DNA of 64,000 nt from Phragmitibacter flavus (GCF_005780165.1 NZ_VAUV01000002.1:124001-188000); one strand, 5' to 3'; counted from the first letter of the stretch, positions 24,639-34,293 are shown. Made by a program: numbers and translations. The notes: a model not told the origin generated them from the sequence alone.

Positions 24639-25946
24639 ATGGTGGATCACCGCATTCTGTTCATTGATTTCAACTCGTATTTTGCCTCGGTGGAGCAGCA
24701 GATGCGGCCGGAATTGCGTGGTCGGCCGGTGGCGGTGGTGCCGGTGATCACCGATTCGACCTGTGCGATTGCGGCGAGTTATGAGGCGAAGGCGTTTGGA
24801 GTGAAGACGGGGACGCGGATCGGGGATGCGAAGAAGATGTGTCCGGGGTTGGTGTGTGTGCTGGCGCAGCATGACGCTTATGTGCATTTTCACGGGAAAC
24901 TGAAGAAGGAGATCGACCGGCACATTCCCATTTTGCGGGTGGAGTCGATTGATGAGATGTCCTGCGAGCTGTATGGCCGCTTTCACGAGGAATCGGCGGC
25001 AGTGGAACTTGCCCAAGCCATCAAGGCGGGTATCGCGGAAAATGTGGGGGTGTGTTTGACGAGTTCGATTGGGATTTCGACGAACCGGTTTCTGGCGAAG
25101 GTGGCCAGTGACATGGTGAAACCCAACGGCATCACGGTGTTGCATCCGAGTCAGATGCCGGATCGCTTGAATGGGCTGAAACTGCGGGACCTGCCGGGCA
25201 TCGGACGCAACATGGAGACGCGTCTTTATGCCAAGGGGATCACGACGATCTGGCAGCTCTGGCATTGTGCGCCGAAACAGGCGGGCGGCTTGTGGGGCAG
25301 CGTTGAGGGCGAGCGTTTCTGGCATGCCTTGCACGGCAGGGAAGTGGAGCGTGCGGAGACGGTGCGTCGGATGATCACGCACAGTCATGTGCTGGGTCCG
25401 GTGGATCGTCCGTTGGCGAGGGCGGAGAATGTGGGTCGGCGTTTGTTGTTGAAGGCGGCCAGTCGCATGCGGAAGTTGAACATGAAGGCAACGCATCTGG
25501 ACATCAGCGTGCGTGTTGAGCGTGGGGAGAGATTGGAGGGGAGTGTCCGGTTCTCGCCCGTGTGTGACAGCTTTGCGTTGTTGAAGATTTTTGGGGAATT
25601 GTGGGCGAAGGTGGTGCGGGATCGGCCTGCGCATTTGAAGAAGGTTAGCCTGGCTTTGCATGGGTTGGTCCCGGTGGAGGCGGCGGAGCAGTTGAGCTTG
25701 TTTCCGGCGGAGAACGGGGTGGATGCCAGAAGTCCGCAGCAGCGGGAGTTGCGGGAGCGGTTGTCGCAGGTGTTGGATAACGTGACTCAACGGTTTGGTC
25801 GTGATGCGTTGACGTTGGGTCTGACGGAGTCCGATGGCAGCAGTTTTACCGGGACGAAGATTGCGTTTAATCGGATCCCGGAGACGTCCGATTTTGAGCA
25901 ATGGCAGGAGAAGGAGGCAAGGCGGGAGGCAACGGGTCCGCTTTGA
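24639..25946 (+). CDS. Y-family DNA polymerase (DinB/UmuC-type)
   Basis: A 435-residue translesion polymerase. The metal-binding aspartate of motif I is in FIDFNSYFASVE and the catalytic pair is in VESIDEMSCEL (SIDE). The helix-hairpin-helix of the thumb is visible in LRDLPGIGRNMETRLYAKGI, and a little-finger domain occupies about 240-360. The C-terminus is extended relative to minimal DinB. It bypasses DNA lesions or acts in mutagenesis. A LexA-type box lies just upstream, consistent with SOS control. No recA or imuA is adjacent. Confidence 0.9.
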   Translation: MVDHRILFIDFNSYFASVEQQMRPELRGRPVAVVPVITDSTCAIAASYEAKAFGVKTGTRIGDAKKMCPGLVCVLAQHDAYVHFHGKLKKEIDRHIPILRVESIDEMSCELYGRFHEESAAVELAQAIKAGIAENVGVCLTSSIGISTNRFLAKVASDMVKPNGITVLHPSQMPDRLNGLKLRDLPGIGRNMETRLYAKGITTIWQLWHCAPKQAGGLWGSVEGERFWHALHGREVERAETVRRMITHSHVLGPVDRPLARAENVGRRLLLKAASRMRKLNMKATHLDISVRVERGERLEGSVRFSPVCDSFALLKIFGELWAKVVRDRPAHLKKVSLALHGLVPVEAAEQLSLFPAENGVDARSPQQRELRERLSQVLDNVTQRFGRDALTLGLTESDGSSFTGTKIAFNRIPETSDFEQWQEKEARREATGPL

Positions 25947-25961
25947 AGCGCGATGGGGATG

Positions 25962-26144
25962 TGGAGTGCGGGGCTCTGCACCGCTTTTGGCTGGGGGGAT
26001 GGGTGGGATGCGGAGTGGCGATGGGGAAGTTCTTGGTTCTTGGTTCTTGGTTCTTCGTCGATGAAAGTGGTGGAGTGATTGGGGACTTGTGATGCAGAGG
26101 GGGCGTGTGGAGAATATCCAAAGCGGTGCGAAGCCCGCAGTCCA
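25962..26144. mobile_element. MITE-like element, copy 1
   Basis: A 183-bp unit with imperfect terminal inverted repeats of about 27 bases: the left end begins TGGAGTGCGGGGCTCTGCAC and the right end reads as its reverse complement in CGGTGCGAAGCCCGCAGTCC. Between them lies a heptamer array GGTTCTT (26028-26055). It has no coding capacity. A second copy of the same length and orientation follows 67 bases later. The form is that of a non-autonomous miniature inverted-repeat element. Confidence 0.7.
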
Positions 26145-26211
26145 GAGGTGAGTCCTCAGCCGGGTTGCACTGGCCAAGGTCATTCGGCAGGAGTTGCGTT
26201 GATGCGCGATA

Positions 26212-26394
26212 TGGAGTGCGGTGCTATGCACCGCTTTTGGCTGGTTGGGCGGGTGGGTTGCGGAGTGGCGATGGGGAAGTTATTGGTTCTTGGTTCTTGG
26301 TTCTTCGTTGATGAAAGTGGTGGAGTGGTTGGGGACTTGTGATGCAGAGGGGGCGTGGGGCGAAATCCAAAGCGGTGCTAAGCCCCGCACTCCA
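26212..26394. mobile_element. MITE-like element, copy 2
   Basis: The second 183-bp copy, roughly 90% identical by eye to copy 1, again with terminal inverted repeats (TGGAGTGCGGTGCTATGCAC at the left, GCGGTGCTAAGCCCCGCACT at the right) and three GGTTCTT heptamers (26285-26305). The left end itself folds as GCGGTGC-TAT-GCACCGC. The rest of the gap 25947-26429 shows no gene. Confidence 0.7.
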
Positions 26395-26429
26395 AGATAG
26401 AACATGGCGTTTGCACGACTATAGAGCTC

Positions 26430-27713
26430 ATGCGTTTCGTCTTCGTTTTGTTGATTGGTTTGGTGGCGGGGCCATGGGCATCGGCGTCGGCGAAAGAGCT
26501 GCGGGTTGCCAATCCGGCTGCGCTGGAGAAGGCGATTCGAGCGGCGGAGGCGGGTGACGTTATTAGTTTGAACGAAGGGGAATGGCGGGATGTGGAGATC
26601 GTTTTCACTGGGAAGGGAACGGAGGCGGCGCCGATCACCTTGAAGGCGGCAACACCCGGAAAAGCGGTATTAACCGGCGCCAGCACTTTGCGCATCGGCG
26701 GAGAACATCTGGTGGTGGAGGGTTTGCTATTTAAAGATCCCGACAATCGCGTGGGAGATTTGATTCTGTTCCGCAAAGACTCAAAATTGCTGGCCAACCA
26801 TTGTCGGATGACGCAGTGCGCGGTCATCAATACCCAACCAGCGGAAGGGGCGGCGGATTGTCGTTGGGTTGGGATCTATGGGGCGGGCAATCGCGTCGAC
26901 CATTGCAGCTTTCAAGGCAAGACGGGGAAGGGCACGACCTTGGTGGTCTGGCTGGGGAACGAAGGCGAAGGGGATGGGCGGCATCGCATCGACCACAACT
27001 ACTTTGGTCCACGTGAAAAACTGGGCAAGAACGGTGGTGAAACCATTCGCATTGGCGACAGCAAAACCTCCATGCTCAGCGCCGAGTGCGTGGTCGAGCG
27101 CAACCTGTTTGAGAAATGCAATGGCGAGGTGGAATGCATCTCCAACAAATCTTGCGACAACGTTTATCGCGAGAACACCTTTCTGGAAGTGGGTGGCACG
27201 CTCACCCTGCGTCATGGCAATCGATGCACCGTGGAGAAAAATGTGTTTATCGGGAATCAGGCCAATGGCACTGGCGGTGTTCGGATCATTGGCGAGGATC
27301 ATGTGGTGCGTGGCAACTACCTTGAAAATCTCACGGGCGATGATGCGCGTGCCGGTATCTGTTTCATGATGGGCATTCCCGAGTCGCCCGCGCATCGTTA
27401 TTTCCAAGTCAAGCGCGCGCGGATTGAAGACAACGTTTTGGTGAACTGCAAACACTCGATTTTGATCGGGCTCAGTGATGACAAAAACGGGGTTTTGCCA
27501 CCGGTGGAAACCCTCATCATTGGCAATCGGATTTCTGCCCCCGGGCAGGTCATCGTGGAAGCTCGATGCTCGCTTTCAGGGATCGAATGGAGAAAGAATC
27601 AGTTTGCCGGAAAGGAACTGGGGATACCTGCCACCGAAGGTATTGAAGGGGTGGAGCCTCAGATCGTGAGACTCGAACCTTTGAAGGCAACTGATGTCGG
27701 GGTGAGGTGGTGA
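26430..27713 (+). CDS. secreted polysaccharide lyase family 6 (alginate lyase / chondroitinase B-like)
   Basis: A signal peptide (MRFVFVLLIGLVAGPWASASA) and a 400-residue right-handed beta-helix. PL6 hallmarks are present: the opening VANPAALEKAIRAAEAGDVI, and the catalytic base and acid as a Lys in CISNKSCDNVYRENTF (about residue 240) and an Arg in TLTLRHGNRCTVEKNVF (about 261), as in chondroitinase B. Family members cleave alginate or dermatan sulfate by beta-elimination. Which of the two applies cannot be read. It stands downstream of the MITE-like pair and has no visible transport genes beside it. Confidence 0.9.
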   Translation: MRFVFVLLIGLVAGPWASASAKELRVANPAALEKAIRAAEAGDVISLNEGEWRDVEIVFTGKGTEAAPITLKAATPGKAVLTGASTLRIGGEHLVVEGLLFKDPDNRVGDLILFRKDSKLLANHCRMTQCAVINTQPAEGAADCRWVGIYGAGNRVDHCSFQGKTGKGTTLVVWLGNEGEGDGRHRIDHNYFGPREKLGKNGGETIRIGDSKTSMLSAECVVERNLFEKCNGEVECISNKSCDNVYRENTFLEVGGTLTLRHGNRCTVEKNVFIGNQANGTGGVRIIGEDHVVRGNYLENLTGDDARAGICFMMGIPESPAHRYFQVKRARIEDNVLVNCKHSILIGLSDDKNGVLPPVETLIIGNRISAPGQVIVEARCSLSGIEWRKNQFAGKELGIPATEGIEGVEPQIVRLEPLKATDVGVRW

Positions 27714-27727
27714 GCTTCGGCGCTGCG

Positions 27728-28948
27728 TCATCGGAGCAGGACGCAGAGGCTTGAACTTTCCAGGCTGGCGCGAAGTTCCTTTATCTGGGAGGACGAGAGT
27801 TTGCGCAGTTCGGCGGGGACTTTTTTGCTTCCTTCGATGAAATGTTTCAGAGCGGTCAGGTAGATGGCAGGTTGTTCTTCGGCTTCGATTTCCAGAGTTT
27901 CTGGGAAGAAGGCATCGAGAAGGGCAATGCCGCTTTCGGTTTCGCCGCCCAGTTCCTCTGCCCAGCGCAAAACGGTATCGATAGGCGGAACATCGGAGAA
28001 TCGTTGTTGAATCAGCGGTAGAAGGTCTTTTTTGGTGGGCACATTCATCAGCAGAGCGAGGAAAAAGCGGTGTTCTGGATCGGTGATGGAGCCGCGCATT
28101 TCCTTGATCACATCGCGCCTGACATACTCTTCCAAGGTGGCGGGGATTCCTGAGGCGAGGTCGCCATGTTTTTTTTGATAAGTCTCCAAAACCGCATCCC
28201 ACGCGCCAAGTTGATGGAGGGGACCCATGCAGTTTTGCAGGATGAAAAATCCGCGCTCGAAGTCGAGTTCGTTGATCATTTCGATGACCACCTCCACGTA
28301 GTCGGGATCTTCAACCTGCGCCATGACATCAAGCAGTTGTTTGCGCCGCATGGTGAGCGAGTCGTCCAGCACCGGGTCCATCGCGACATGGGGGGGCAGG
28401 TAGTTGAACTGCGGTCCCGTGCCGGGATCGTGCTGCGTTCGCACCACGACGGTGATGGAAGGGGTGTCCAAATGAAAGAGGGAGTGAATGCAGCTGGAGC
28501 CTGAGATGATGGGCACGGTGCGGCCCGTTTCCAGCAGTTCGATGTTCTGCATGCGCACGTCGCCGACGCGGAAGTGCGGCGTAATGGACTGGGCGTTCTC
28601 GAACTTAAAATGGGCGTGGATGCTGGATCCTGACATCACATGAAATGCGCCGGAAAATTCGTGTTGATGGATGTCGGTGGTGCCATCGAGCCAGAACAGC
28701 AGCTGGATGTAGAACTTGGGATGATGATAAGCGACGAGTTCGGGTTGACCGAAGCCGGAATGCGTTTGTTGGGGTTGCTCGTCGTTCAGAAGAAACTCTC
28801 GCATGAACTCGCTGAGATCGACTGAGGTTGCCGGGGGATGATCCTCCAGCGCCTTCTGGGCGATGCCGGGGAAACTGGAGAGCGAAAAGTTCTCGCGTTT
28901 CCATTGCTCAAGCACCGTGCGGCCGAGATCCTTAAAAAAATCGTTCAT
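27728..28948 (-). CDS. cupin-like protein of unknown function
   Basis: The first 200 residues resemble a cysteine-dioxygenase-like cupin: a His pair in TDIHQHEFSGAFHVMSGSS, further His in IHAHFKF, and a third motif in SGSSCIHSLFHLD, which could supply metal ligands. The second half (210-400) is helical and Glu-rich without a recognised domain. No signal peptide is seen. The frame may begin with a GTG two codons earlier, but ATG 28948 (MNDFFKDLG) is preferred. I do not know a family name for the full-length architecture. Confidence 0.6.
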   Translation of the reverse strand: MNDFFKDLGRTVLEQWKRENFSLSSFPGIAQKALEDHPPATSVDLSEFMREFLLNDEQPQQTHSGFGQPELVAYHHPKFYIQLLFWLDGTTDIHQHEFSGAFHVMSGSSIHAHFKFENAQSITPHFRVGDVRMQNIELLETGRTVPIISGSSCIHSLFHLDTPSITVVVRTQHDPGTGPQFNYLPPHVAMDPVLDDSLTMRRKQLLDVMAQVEDPDYVEVVIEMINELDFERGFFILQNCMGPLHQLGAWDAVLETYQKKHGDLASGIPATLEEYVRRDVIKEMRGSITDPEHRFFLALLMNVPTKKDLLPLIQQRFSDVPPIDTVLRWAEELGGETESGIALLDAFFPETLEIEAEEQPAIYLTALKHFIEGSKKVPAELRKLSSSQIKELRASLESSSLCVLLR

Positions 28949-29048
28949 AGGCACCCTTCCACCCTATCGAAGGCAGCGACAAGCAGCATTCATGTGCGAC
29001 ACCAAGTGAGCCCTTGTCATTCACCTTCCGGGGGTGTTTGGTGGTCCC

Positions 29049-29396
29049 ATGAGCGAACCCTCCTGTCCGATGTGTGAAATGACCGAACTGTTGACTCTGG
29101 CCGACCACTATGAATGCGTCACCTGCGGTCATGAATGGCCGCTTGTGGCGGAGACCGACGCTGAAGTGCCTGCGGGTGATCGGGTCGTCAAAGATGCTTA
29201 TGGCAATGTGCTGGCGGATGGCGATGTTGTTGCCATGATAAAAGACCTCCAGTTGAAGGGTTCTTCGCAGGTGCTTAAAATCGGCACGAAATCAAAAGGG
29301 ATCAAGCTGGTCGATGGCGATCACGAAATCTCCTGCAGGATGGACGGATTGATGATTGGTTTGAAGGCGTGTTTCGTAAAAAAGGTGCTCAACTAG
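29049..29396 (+). CDS. PhnA domain protein (zinc ribbon, YjdM-like)
   Basis: A 115-residue protein with the PhnA/YjdM layout: an N-terminal zinc ribbon (CPMCEMTELLTLADHYECVTCG) followed by the PhnA domain with its VVKDAYGNVLADGDVVAMIK and LKGSSQVLKIGTKSKGIKLV strands. Despite the old name, the family has no demonstrated role in alkylphosphonate use. Length agrees with the family. ATG 29049 (MSEPSCPMC) is chosen because the zinc ribbon starts there. Confidence 0.93.
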   Translation: MSEPSCPMCEMTELLTLADHYECVTCGHEWPLVAETDAEVPAGDRVVKDAYGNVLADGDVVAMIKDLQLKGSSQVLKIGTKSKGIKLVDGDHEISCRMDGLMIGLKACFVKKVLN

Positions 29397-29415
29397 GATC
29401 TGCGTTCTGATCGTT

Positions 29416-30099
29416 ATGGCTAAAACTCTTTGTCTGCTTTGCACATTGATTTTTGGGATGGTTGTTCACGTCCACGCACAATCGATTCCGAAGCCGTTCA
29501 CCATGGTGGTGTTTGGTGACTCCATCACCGCAGGTGGCGCGTTGCCAGCGGACCAACGTGGGCAGCTTTGGGTGAAATTGGTGGAAGCGGCATCGGCTGG
29601 TGATTTGAAATTGATCAACGAAGGCAAGGGAGGACGTCCGACGAATTCGTTGAAGGAGTTTGAGGAGGTGTTACAGCGACACCCCAGGCCTGACGCCCTG
29701 GTGATTGCGTTGGGCATGAATGATTCGAGAGACATCACTGATGCTTGTGTGCCCAAAGCCGCGACTCACATCAGCAGTATGATCGAGAAAGCCCGCCAGA
29801 CCTACGGAGCAGAGTTTCCCATCATGCTGATCGGGCCGACCAATATCAACAAGACGGCGCTTGGTCCGACAAAGCCAATCGGAGATCAGCGCGAGGGCAA
29901 ACTCAAGGAACTCGGTCAGGCGTTTGCTGATCTCGCCAACGAAACGGGCTGTGATTTCATGAGTTTGTTCGGTGTGGTGCCTGATTATGCCCTGTTGAAA
30001 GATGGGGTTCATCCGGATGGCGAAGGGAACGTGGCCATGGCGAAGGTGCTCGCTCCGGCTTTGCAAGCTTGGGCGGTGAAGATGAGTGGTGAGCCATGA
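29416..30099 (+). CDS. secreted SGNH/GDSL hydrolase
   Basis: Signal peptide (MAKTLCLLCTLIFGMVVHVHA), then a compact SGNH domain: block I VVFGDSITAGG with Ser36, block II Gly in NEGKGGRPTNS, block III LGMNDSRD, and block V DGVHPDGEGN with Asp and His. Likely a carbohydrate or lipid esterase. It lies 19 bases after the PhnA gene, and a ceramidase-like gene follows on the same strand, so a shared transcript is possible. Confidence 0.88.
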   Translation: MAKTLCLLCTLIFGMVVHVHAQSIPKPFTMVVFGDSITAGGALPADQRGQLWVKLVEAASAGDLKLINEGKGGRPTNSLKEFEEVLQRHPRPDALVIALGMNDSRDITDACVPKAATHISSMIEKARQTYGAEFPIMLIGPTNINKTALGPTKPIGDQREGKLKELGQAFADLANETGCDFMSLFGVVPDYALLKDGVHPDGEGNVAMAKVLAPALQAWAVKMSGEP

Positions 30100-30163
30100 C
30101 ATGACTTGACCGTTCGAATCGAACTGAACGACAGGGATATGTGGTTGGTTGCGTATGAGATGC

Positions 30164-31687
30164 ATGCGCATGCGATACCTTCTGACGTTGGGAGTTTTTA
30201 TTCATTGGGGATTGGTAAATCTGATGGCCGTGGAGCCCGTGGAACAGGGAGGGATCAAGGCGGGATTTGCGGAGCAGGACATCACGCCGTCGATTGGGAT
30301 GGAGCAACCGGGAGGCTATGGGAAGTCGTTTCACAAGAGCTTTCATGATGCCTGCAAGGTGCGTGCAGCGGTGTTTGACGACGGAAAAAAGCGCGTGGCG
30401 TTGGTGGGGTTTGATGCATTGATCACGCCACGCACCCTGGCTTTGGAGGTGAGAAAGGAGATCGAGGAGAGGTGCGGCATTCCCGGTGATGCGGTGATGA
30501 TCGGTGCTTCGCATTCCCATTCCTCCGGGCCAGTCGGAATGGTGTTGCCGGGGGAGTTGGATTTTGCATCAGAGTTGGTGCAGCGATTGGGATATGAGGA
30601 GTCTTCGATGGCGGATGCGGGGTATCTTTTGAAGGTGCGCAAGGCGATGGTGGACGCGGTGGTGATGGCTGATAAAACGAAGGTGCCGGCCACGCTCGGT
30701 TTTGGAAGTGGGCAGGAAGGGTCGGTATCGTTCAATCGGAGGTTGAGGATGAAAAACGGGCTGACCTTTAGTCATCCTGGACCGGGCAATCCGGACATTC
30801 TTGAATACGCGGGGCCGATTGATCCCGAGGTGGGAGTCATTGCCGCCTGGGATGAGAATGGGACTTTGCTGGGAACGGTGGTGAATTTTGCGTGTCATGC
30901 GACGGCGAGTCCGGGTGGGATCTCGGCGAACTGGATTTGTTATCTGGAGCAGACCATGCAGGGCGCGCTGGGATCGCGGGCACCGGTGGTGTTTTTGACA
31001 GGGGCGAGCGGAGATGTGACACAGGTGGACAACCTCAGCACGACACAACGTCCAGCCCCTGAGACGTGGTCGCGACTGGTGGGCGGAAGGGTGGGGGCGG
31101 AGGCGGTGAAGGTGATTCTGGGAATGACGCGGACGAGTGAGGTGAAGCTGGATGCGAAGCAGAAAATTTGGAACATCAAGAGGCGGGTGCCATCGGCCCA
31201 GCGGGTGTCGAAAGCGTTGGAGGTGGTGAGTCAGCCAAAGCCGTTGGGGGACACGACGGAGTGGATGTTTGCGAAAGAGATCGTCATGTTGGATGCATTA
31301 GTGAAACATCAGCCTCAGAGTGAGGTGGAGGTGCAGGCAATTCAGATTGGACCGGTGGGGTTGGCGAGCAATCCGGCGGAGTATTTTGTGGAGAACGGAC
31401 TGCGGATCAAAAAGGAGGGAGGTTTTGCGCTGACATTTCCGGTTTCGTTGGCGAATGGATCAGCGGGGTATGTGCCGACGGAGAAAGCGTTTCAACCAGA
31501 TGGGGGCGGTTATGAAACGCGGCTGACTTATTACAGCAACCTTGAGGTGACGGCGGGAACGCAGATGGCCGATGCAGGCATTGAGTTACTGAAAAGCATG
31601 CAACCCATGGCGCTGCCAGTGCCGCCGAAGGCTCCCTTGTTCAAACAACCGTGGCGATATGGCAATGTGCCGCCGGAGTTGGAGTGA
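30164..31687 (+). CDS. neutral/alkaline non-lysosomal ceramidase N-terminal domain protein
   Basis: About 507 residues with an N-terminal signal-like helix, then the neutral ceramidase fold: GIKAGFAEQDITPSIG, a metal-site motif SHSHSSGP, the FACHATASPG motif, and FLTGASGDVTQVD. These correspond to zinc ligands and the catalytic region of neutral ceramidases. In Planctomycetes and Verrucomicrobiota such proteins are numerous and act on unknown amide or ester substrates, so ceramide cleavage should not be assumed. Several in-frame starts (30155, 30164, 30170) lie close together. Confidence 0.82.
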   Translation: MRMRYLLTLGVFIHWGLVNLMAVEPVEQGGIKAGFAEQDITPSIGMEQPGGYGKSFHKSFHDACKVRAAVFDDGKKRVALVGFDALITPRTLALEVRKEIEERCGIPGDAVMIGASHSHSSGPVGMVLPGELDFASELVQRLGYEESSMADAGYLLKVRKAMVDAVVMADKTKVPATLGFGSGQEGSVSFNRRLRMKNGLTFSHPGPGNPDILEYAGPIDPEVGVIAAWDENGTLLGTVVNFACHATASPGGISANWICYLEQTMQGALGSRAPVVFLTGASGDVTQVDNLSTTQRPAPETWSRLVGGRVGAEAVKVILGMTRTSEVKLDAKQKIWNIKRRVPSAQRVSKALEVVSQPKPLGDTTEWMFAKEIVMLDALVKHQPQSEVEVQAIQIGPVGLASNPAEYFVENGLRIKKEGGFALTFPVSLANGSAGYVPTEKAFQPDGGGYETRLTYYSNLEVTAGTQMADAGIELLKSMQPMALPVPPKAPLFKQPWRYGNVPPELE

Positions 31688-31694
31688 AATCAAA

Positions 31695-33377
31695 TCAGGC
31701 TGCCCGCGACTGAGATTGCGGGGCGGCGTGATGGATCTGCAGGATGTGATGATGCACCAGAGCGGCGACATCGGGAGCCAGATAAGGTTTGGGGAGGATG
31801 TCGCAGAAGCCGAGTTGCAGGTAGTGTTCGCGAGTCTCTTCAACAAGGCCACCACTGGAGGCGATGACTTTGGCGGAGGTGTTGAGGCTGCGGATGCCAC
31901 GCATGGATTCTTCACCGCTGAGTCCGCCTTTGAGGGTGAGGTCCATGATGACGAGATCAATCTCCTGTCCCTGACGCATGAGGTTGCGGTAGAGGTCGAC
32001 CGCTTCGCTGCCGCCGGGGGCTTCGTAGACCCGATAACCACATTGCTTCAGCACGGTGACGATGACCTGGCGCAGGCGATCTTCATCGTCGACGACCAGC
32101 ACGGAACCGGTGCCGCGGATCAGTTCGTTTTTTTCCTGAATGGTTTCGACTGGCGCAAGCAGCGGATTGCTGGCGGGAAGCCAGAAATGGACTTCGGTCC
32201 CGATGCCGCTCATGGACGAGATGTGCATCTTGCCGCCGTGCTCTTCAATGACGCGTCGGCAGGTGGTGAGTCCGATGCCGTTGCCTTGAGCCTTGGTGGT
32301 AAAAGGTTCGTGCATGACCCGGGTGAGCAGGTCGGGTGGCATGCCGCAGCCGCGATCACGCACCAGCACTTCGACATAAGGACCGGGTTGCAGCAGGCTG
32401 TGGCCTTGGGGGACCATGACGTTGCGGGCACCGACGTCCATCGAGCCGCTGTTGTTCATGGCCTGGATGCCGTTGATGACCAGATTTTGCACCACTTGAG
32501 CGAGACTGGATCGATCAGCCACGGTCCACCACAGGTCTTTGGGGACATGCATGTGGAGTTTGACGCCGCTGCCACTCTGGGCAATGCGCGTGGCTTCGCG
32601 CACAATCTGGGCGAGCTCAAGCGGTTCGCGGGTGGCGGGCACGTCCTTGGCCATGCGCAGGGTTTGGGTGGTGAATTCGCGGGCCTGCGCGGCGGCATCA
32701 AGGGCTTCCTGAACGTGGTGCGCGGCCTGCTCGTTGCCTTCGCCCCATTGGGAGACGGCCGACAGATTGGTCATGATGATGCCGAGCAGGTTGTTAAGGT
32801 CATGCAGCACGCCTTGCGACATGGTCGCGAGGTTGTCGTTGCGCATGCGCCGTGCGTCCTGGGCTTCGTTATTGGACGATGATTGAAGGGCTGCGGTCGC
32901 TGTCGGCTCTGGCTTGGCGGGAGTAACGGTGAGGGTGTAATTTTGCAGGCGACCGAAGTCGTTCTGCACGGCACGGATGCGCCAATGGCAGCGTTGGGTG
33001 CGCTGACCGTAGCAGGTGCGAAGATCGCCCACCCATTGACCGGCACCGCCCTGGCGGTCGGCTTGATGGAGGGCTTCGAGAAGGTCGGCGTATTCAGCAT
33101 CGCCGGGGAGAAGGTCCTTCAACAAGGTGCCACGCATGCCTGATCGCGGATCGGCTCCGGAAAGCATCGCCATGCGGGAGTTGCTGAAGATGACCTTGGG
33201 GCCAACCACTTCATCGTGGGCAGGTTGAAGGATCATCACGCCTTCGGTCGATTGATCAAGGGCGGTGCGAAGGTAAAAACTGGCAAGATGGGCGGCCTTC
33301 AACGGATCAGCCTGGCCAGGCGTGGAAGCCTGTCGCGGGCGGGGGGGATCACAGGTGAGGGACGACACGGCAGCCAT
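31695..33377 (-). CDS. hybrid sensor histidine kinase (PAS - HisKA - HATPase - REC)
   Basis: A 560-residue cytoplasmic protein without membrane helices. A PAS-like domain (about 30-150: GVMILQPAHDEVVGPKVIFS) is followed by a kinase core with the phospho-accepting His in QGVLHDLNNLLG, an N box VVQNLVINGIQAM, and G boxes RDRGCGMPPDL and GNGIGLTTC. The C-terminal receiver has an acidic pair in VLVVDDEDRLRQ, the phosphorylated Asp in VIMDLTLKGGLSG, and a Lys in LPKPYLAP. It ends 7 bases from the convergent ceramidase-like gene. No separate response regulator adjoins it. Confidence 0.92.
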   Translation of the reverse strand: MAAVSSLTCDPPRPRQASTPGQADPLKAAHLASFYLRTALDQSTEGVMILQPAHDEVVGPKVIFSNSRMAMLSGADPRSGMRGTLLKDLLPGDAEYADLLEALHQADRQGGAGQWVGDLRTCYGQRTQRCHWRIRAVQNDFGRLQNYTLTVTPAKPEPTATAALQSSSNNEAQDARRMRNDNLATMSQGVLHDLNNLLGIIMTNLSAVSQWGEGNEQAAHHVQEALDAAAQAREFTTQTLRMAKDVPATREPLELAQIVREATRIAQSGSGVKLHMHVPKDLWWTVADRSSLAQVVQNLVINGIQAMNNSGSMDVGARNVMVPQGHSLLQPGPYVEVLVRDRGCGMPPDLLTRVMHEPFTTKAQGNGIGLTTCRRVIEEHGGKMHISSMSGIGTEVHFWLPASNPLLAPVETIQEKNELIRGTGSVLVVDDEDRLRQVIVTVLKQCGYRVYEAPGGSEAVDLYRNLMRQGQEIDLVIMDLTLKGGLSGEESMRGIRSLNTSAKVIASSGGLVEETREHYLQLGFCDILPKPYLAPDVAALVHHHILQIHHAAPQSQSRAA

Positions 33378-33505
33378 AAACTTCGCAATACTTAACTGTT
33401 AGCAGTTACGTATGTTTGGGCAATGGCTATTTTCAATAATTGGCAGATTCTCGTTTTTGCGACGAGGTTATTGAGAAGGTGCTCAGCAGAGGCTGAAGTT
33501 GATGA

Positions 33506-34293
33506 TCAAAACACGCTGCGAACCAGTCCACCATCGACGCGCAGGGCGGCTCCATTGATGGCACCGGCAAGCGGACTGCTGACAAAAGTGACGAAGTCGG
33601 CGATCTCTTTGGGGTCGATAAGCCGTTCGATGAGGGAGGTAGGACGGTTTTCCTTCACGAACCGGCGCTCGGCATCTTGAAGCGATTCTCGGGAAAGATG
33701 TCTTGGACAAATTTTTCCACGCCTTCGGTTTTGGTGGAGCCGGGCAGGATGGTGTTGACGGTGACGGCGGTGCCTTTGGTCAGTTCGGCGAGACTGCGCG
33801 AGATCGACAATTGCATGGTTTTGGTGGCGGCGTAATGGGCCATTTCCGGCGAGGGGCTGATGGCGGATTCGCTGGAAACAAAAATGATGCGACCCGTGCC
33901 CTGATCGAGCATGGATTTTAAATAATGGCGGGCGAGACGGACTCCGCTCATGATGTTGACCTCAAACAAATGCTGCCAGGCTTCGTCGGTTTCGTCGAAA
34001 AATTCAACGGCTTCGTAAATGCCGAGGTTGTTGACGAGGATGTCGATTTTCGGGAACTGGCGGATGCTGACGGCGGTTCCTTCAGCAGTGGCGTTGTCGG
34101 CGGCGAGGGCGAGAAGCCTGGCTCGTGGCACTTTGGTTTGGATGTCGGCCATGGCGGCTTCGACGCTGGCAGCGCTGCGGCCATTGATGATGACGGTAGC
34201 ACCTTCAAGGGCGAGTGAGGTGGCGATCTCTTTGCCGATGCCACCAGTGGAGGCGGTGACGAGTGCGGTTTTGCCGATAAGTTGGAGGTCCAT
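33506..34293 (-). pseudogene. SDR family oxidoreductase broken by a frameshift
   Basis: The product starts [20 protein letters not shown] with the nucleotide motif, has NNLGIYEAV and the catalytic YAATK motif ([13 protein letters not shown]), and is normal up to about residue 203 (FPENRFK). There the frame runs into a stop after MPSAGS. One base to the side, the sequence continues as [40 protein letters not shown] and [16 protein letters not shown], which is the proper SDR C-terminus. A single-base deletion near 33685 explains it. It is either a true recent pseudogene or a sequencing error. A sister SDR with intact ends lies at 35058. Confidence 0.8.

Noticed and set aside
24636-26231. 531-codon minus-strand frame opposite the Y-family polymerase
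   Set aside because: Arg/Pro/His-rich translation typical of an antisense shadow, running through the MITE-like repeat.
26079-26342. Open frame within the 183-bp repeat units
   Set aside because: The translation is duplicated with the repeat and has no coding character.
31659-32882. 407-codon plus-strand frame opposite the hybrid histidine kinase
   Set aside because: No domain, and it overlaps a well-defined kinase completely.
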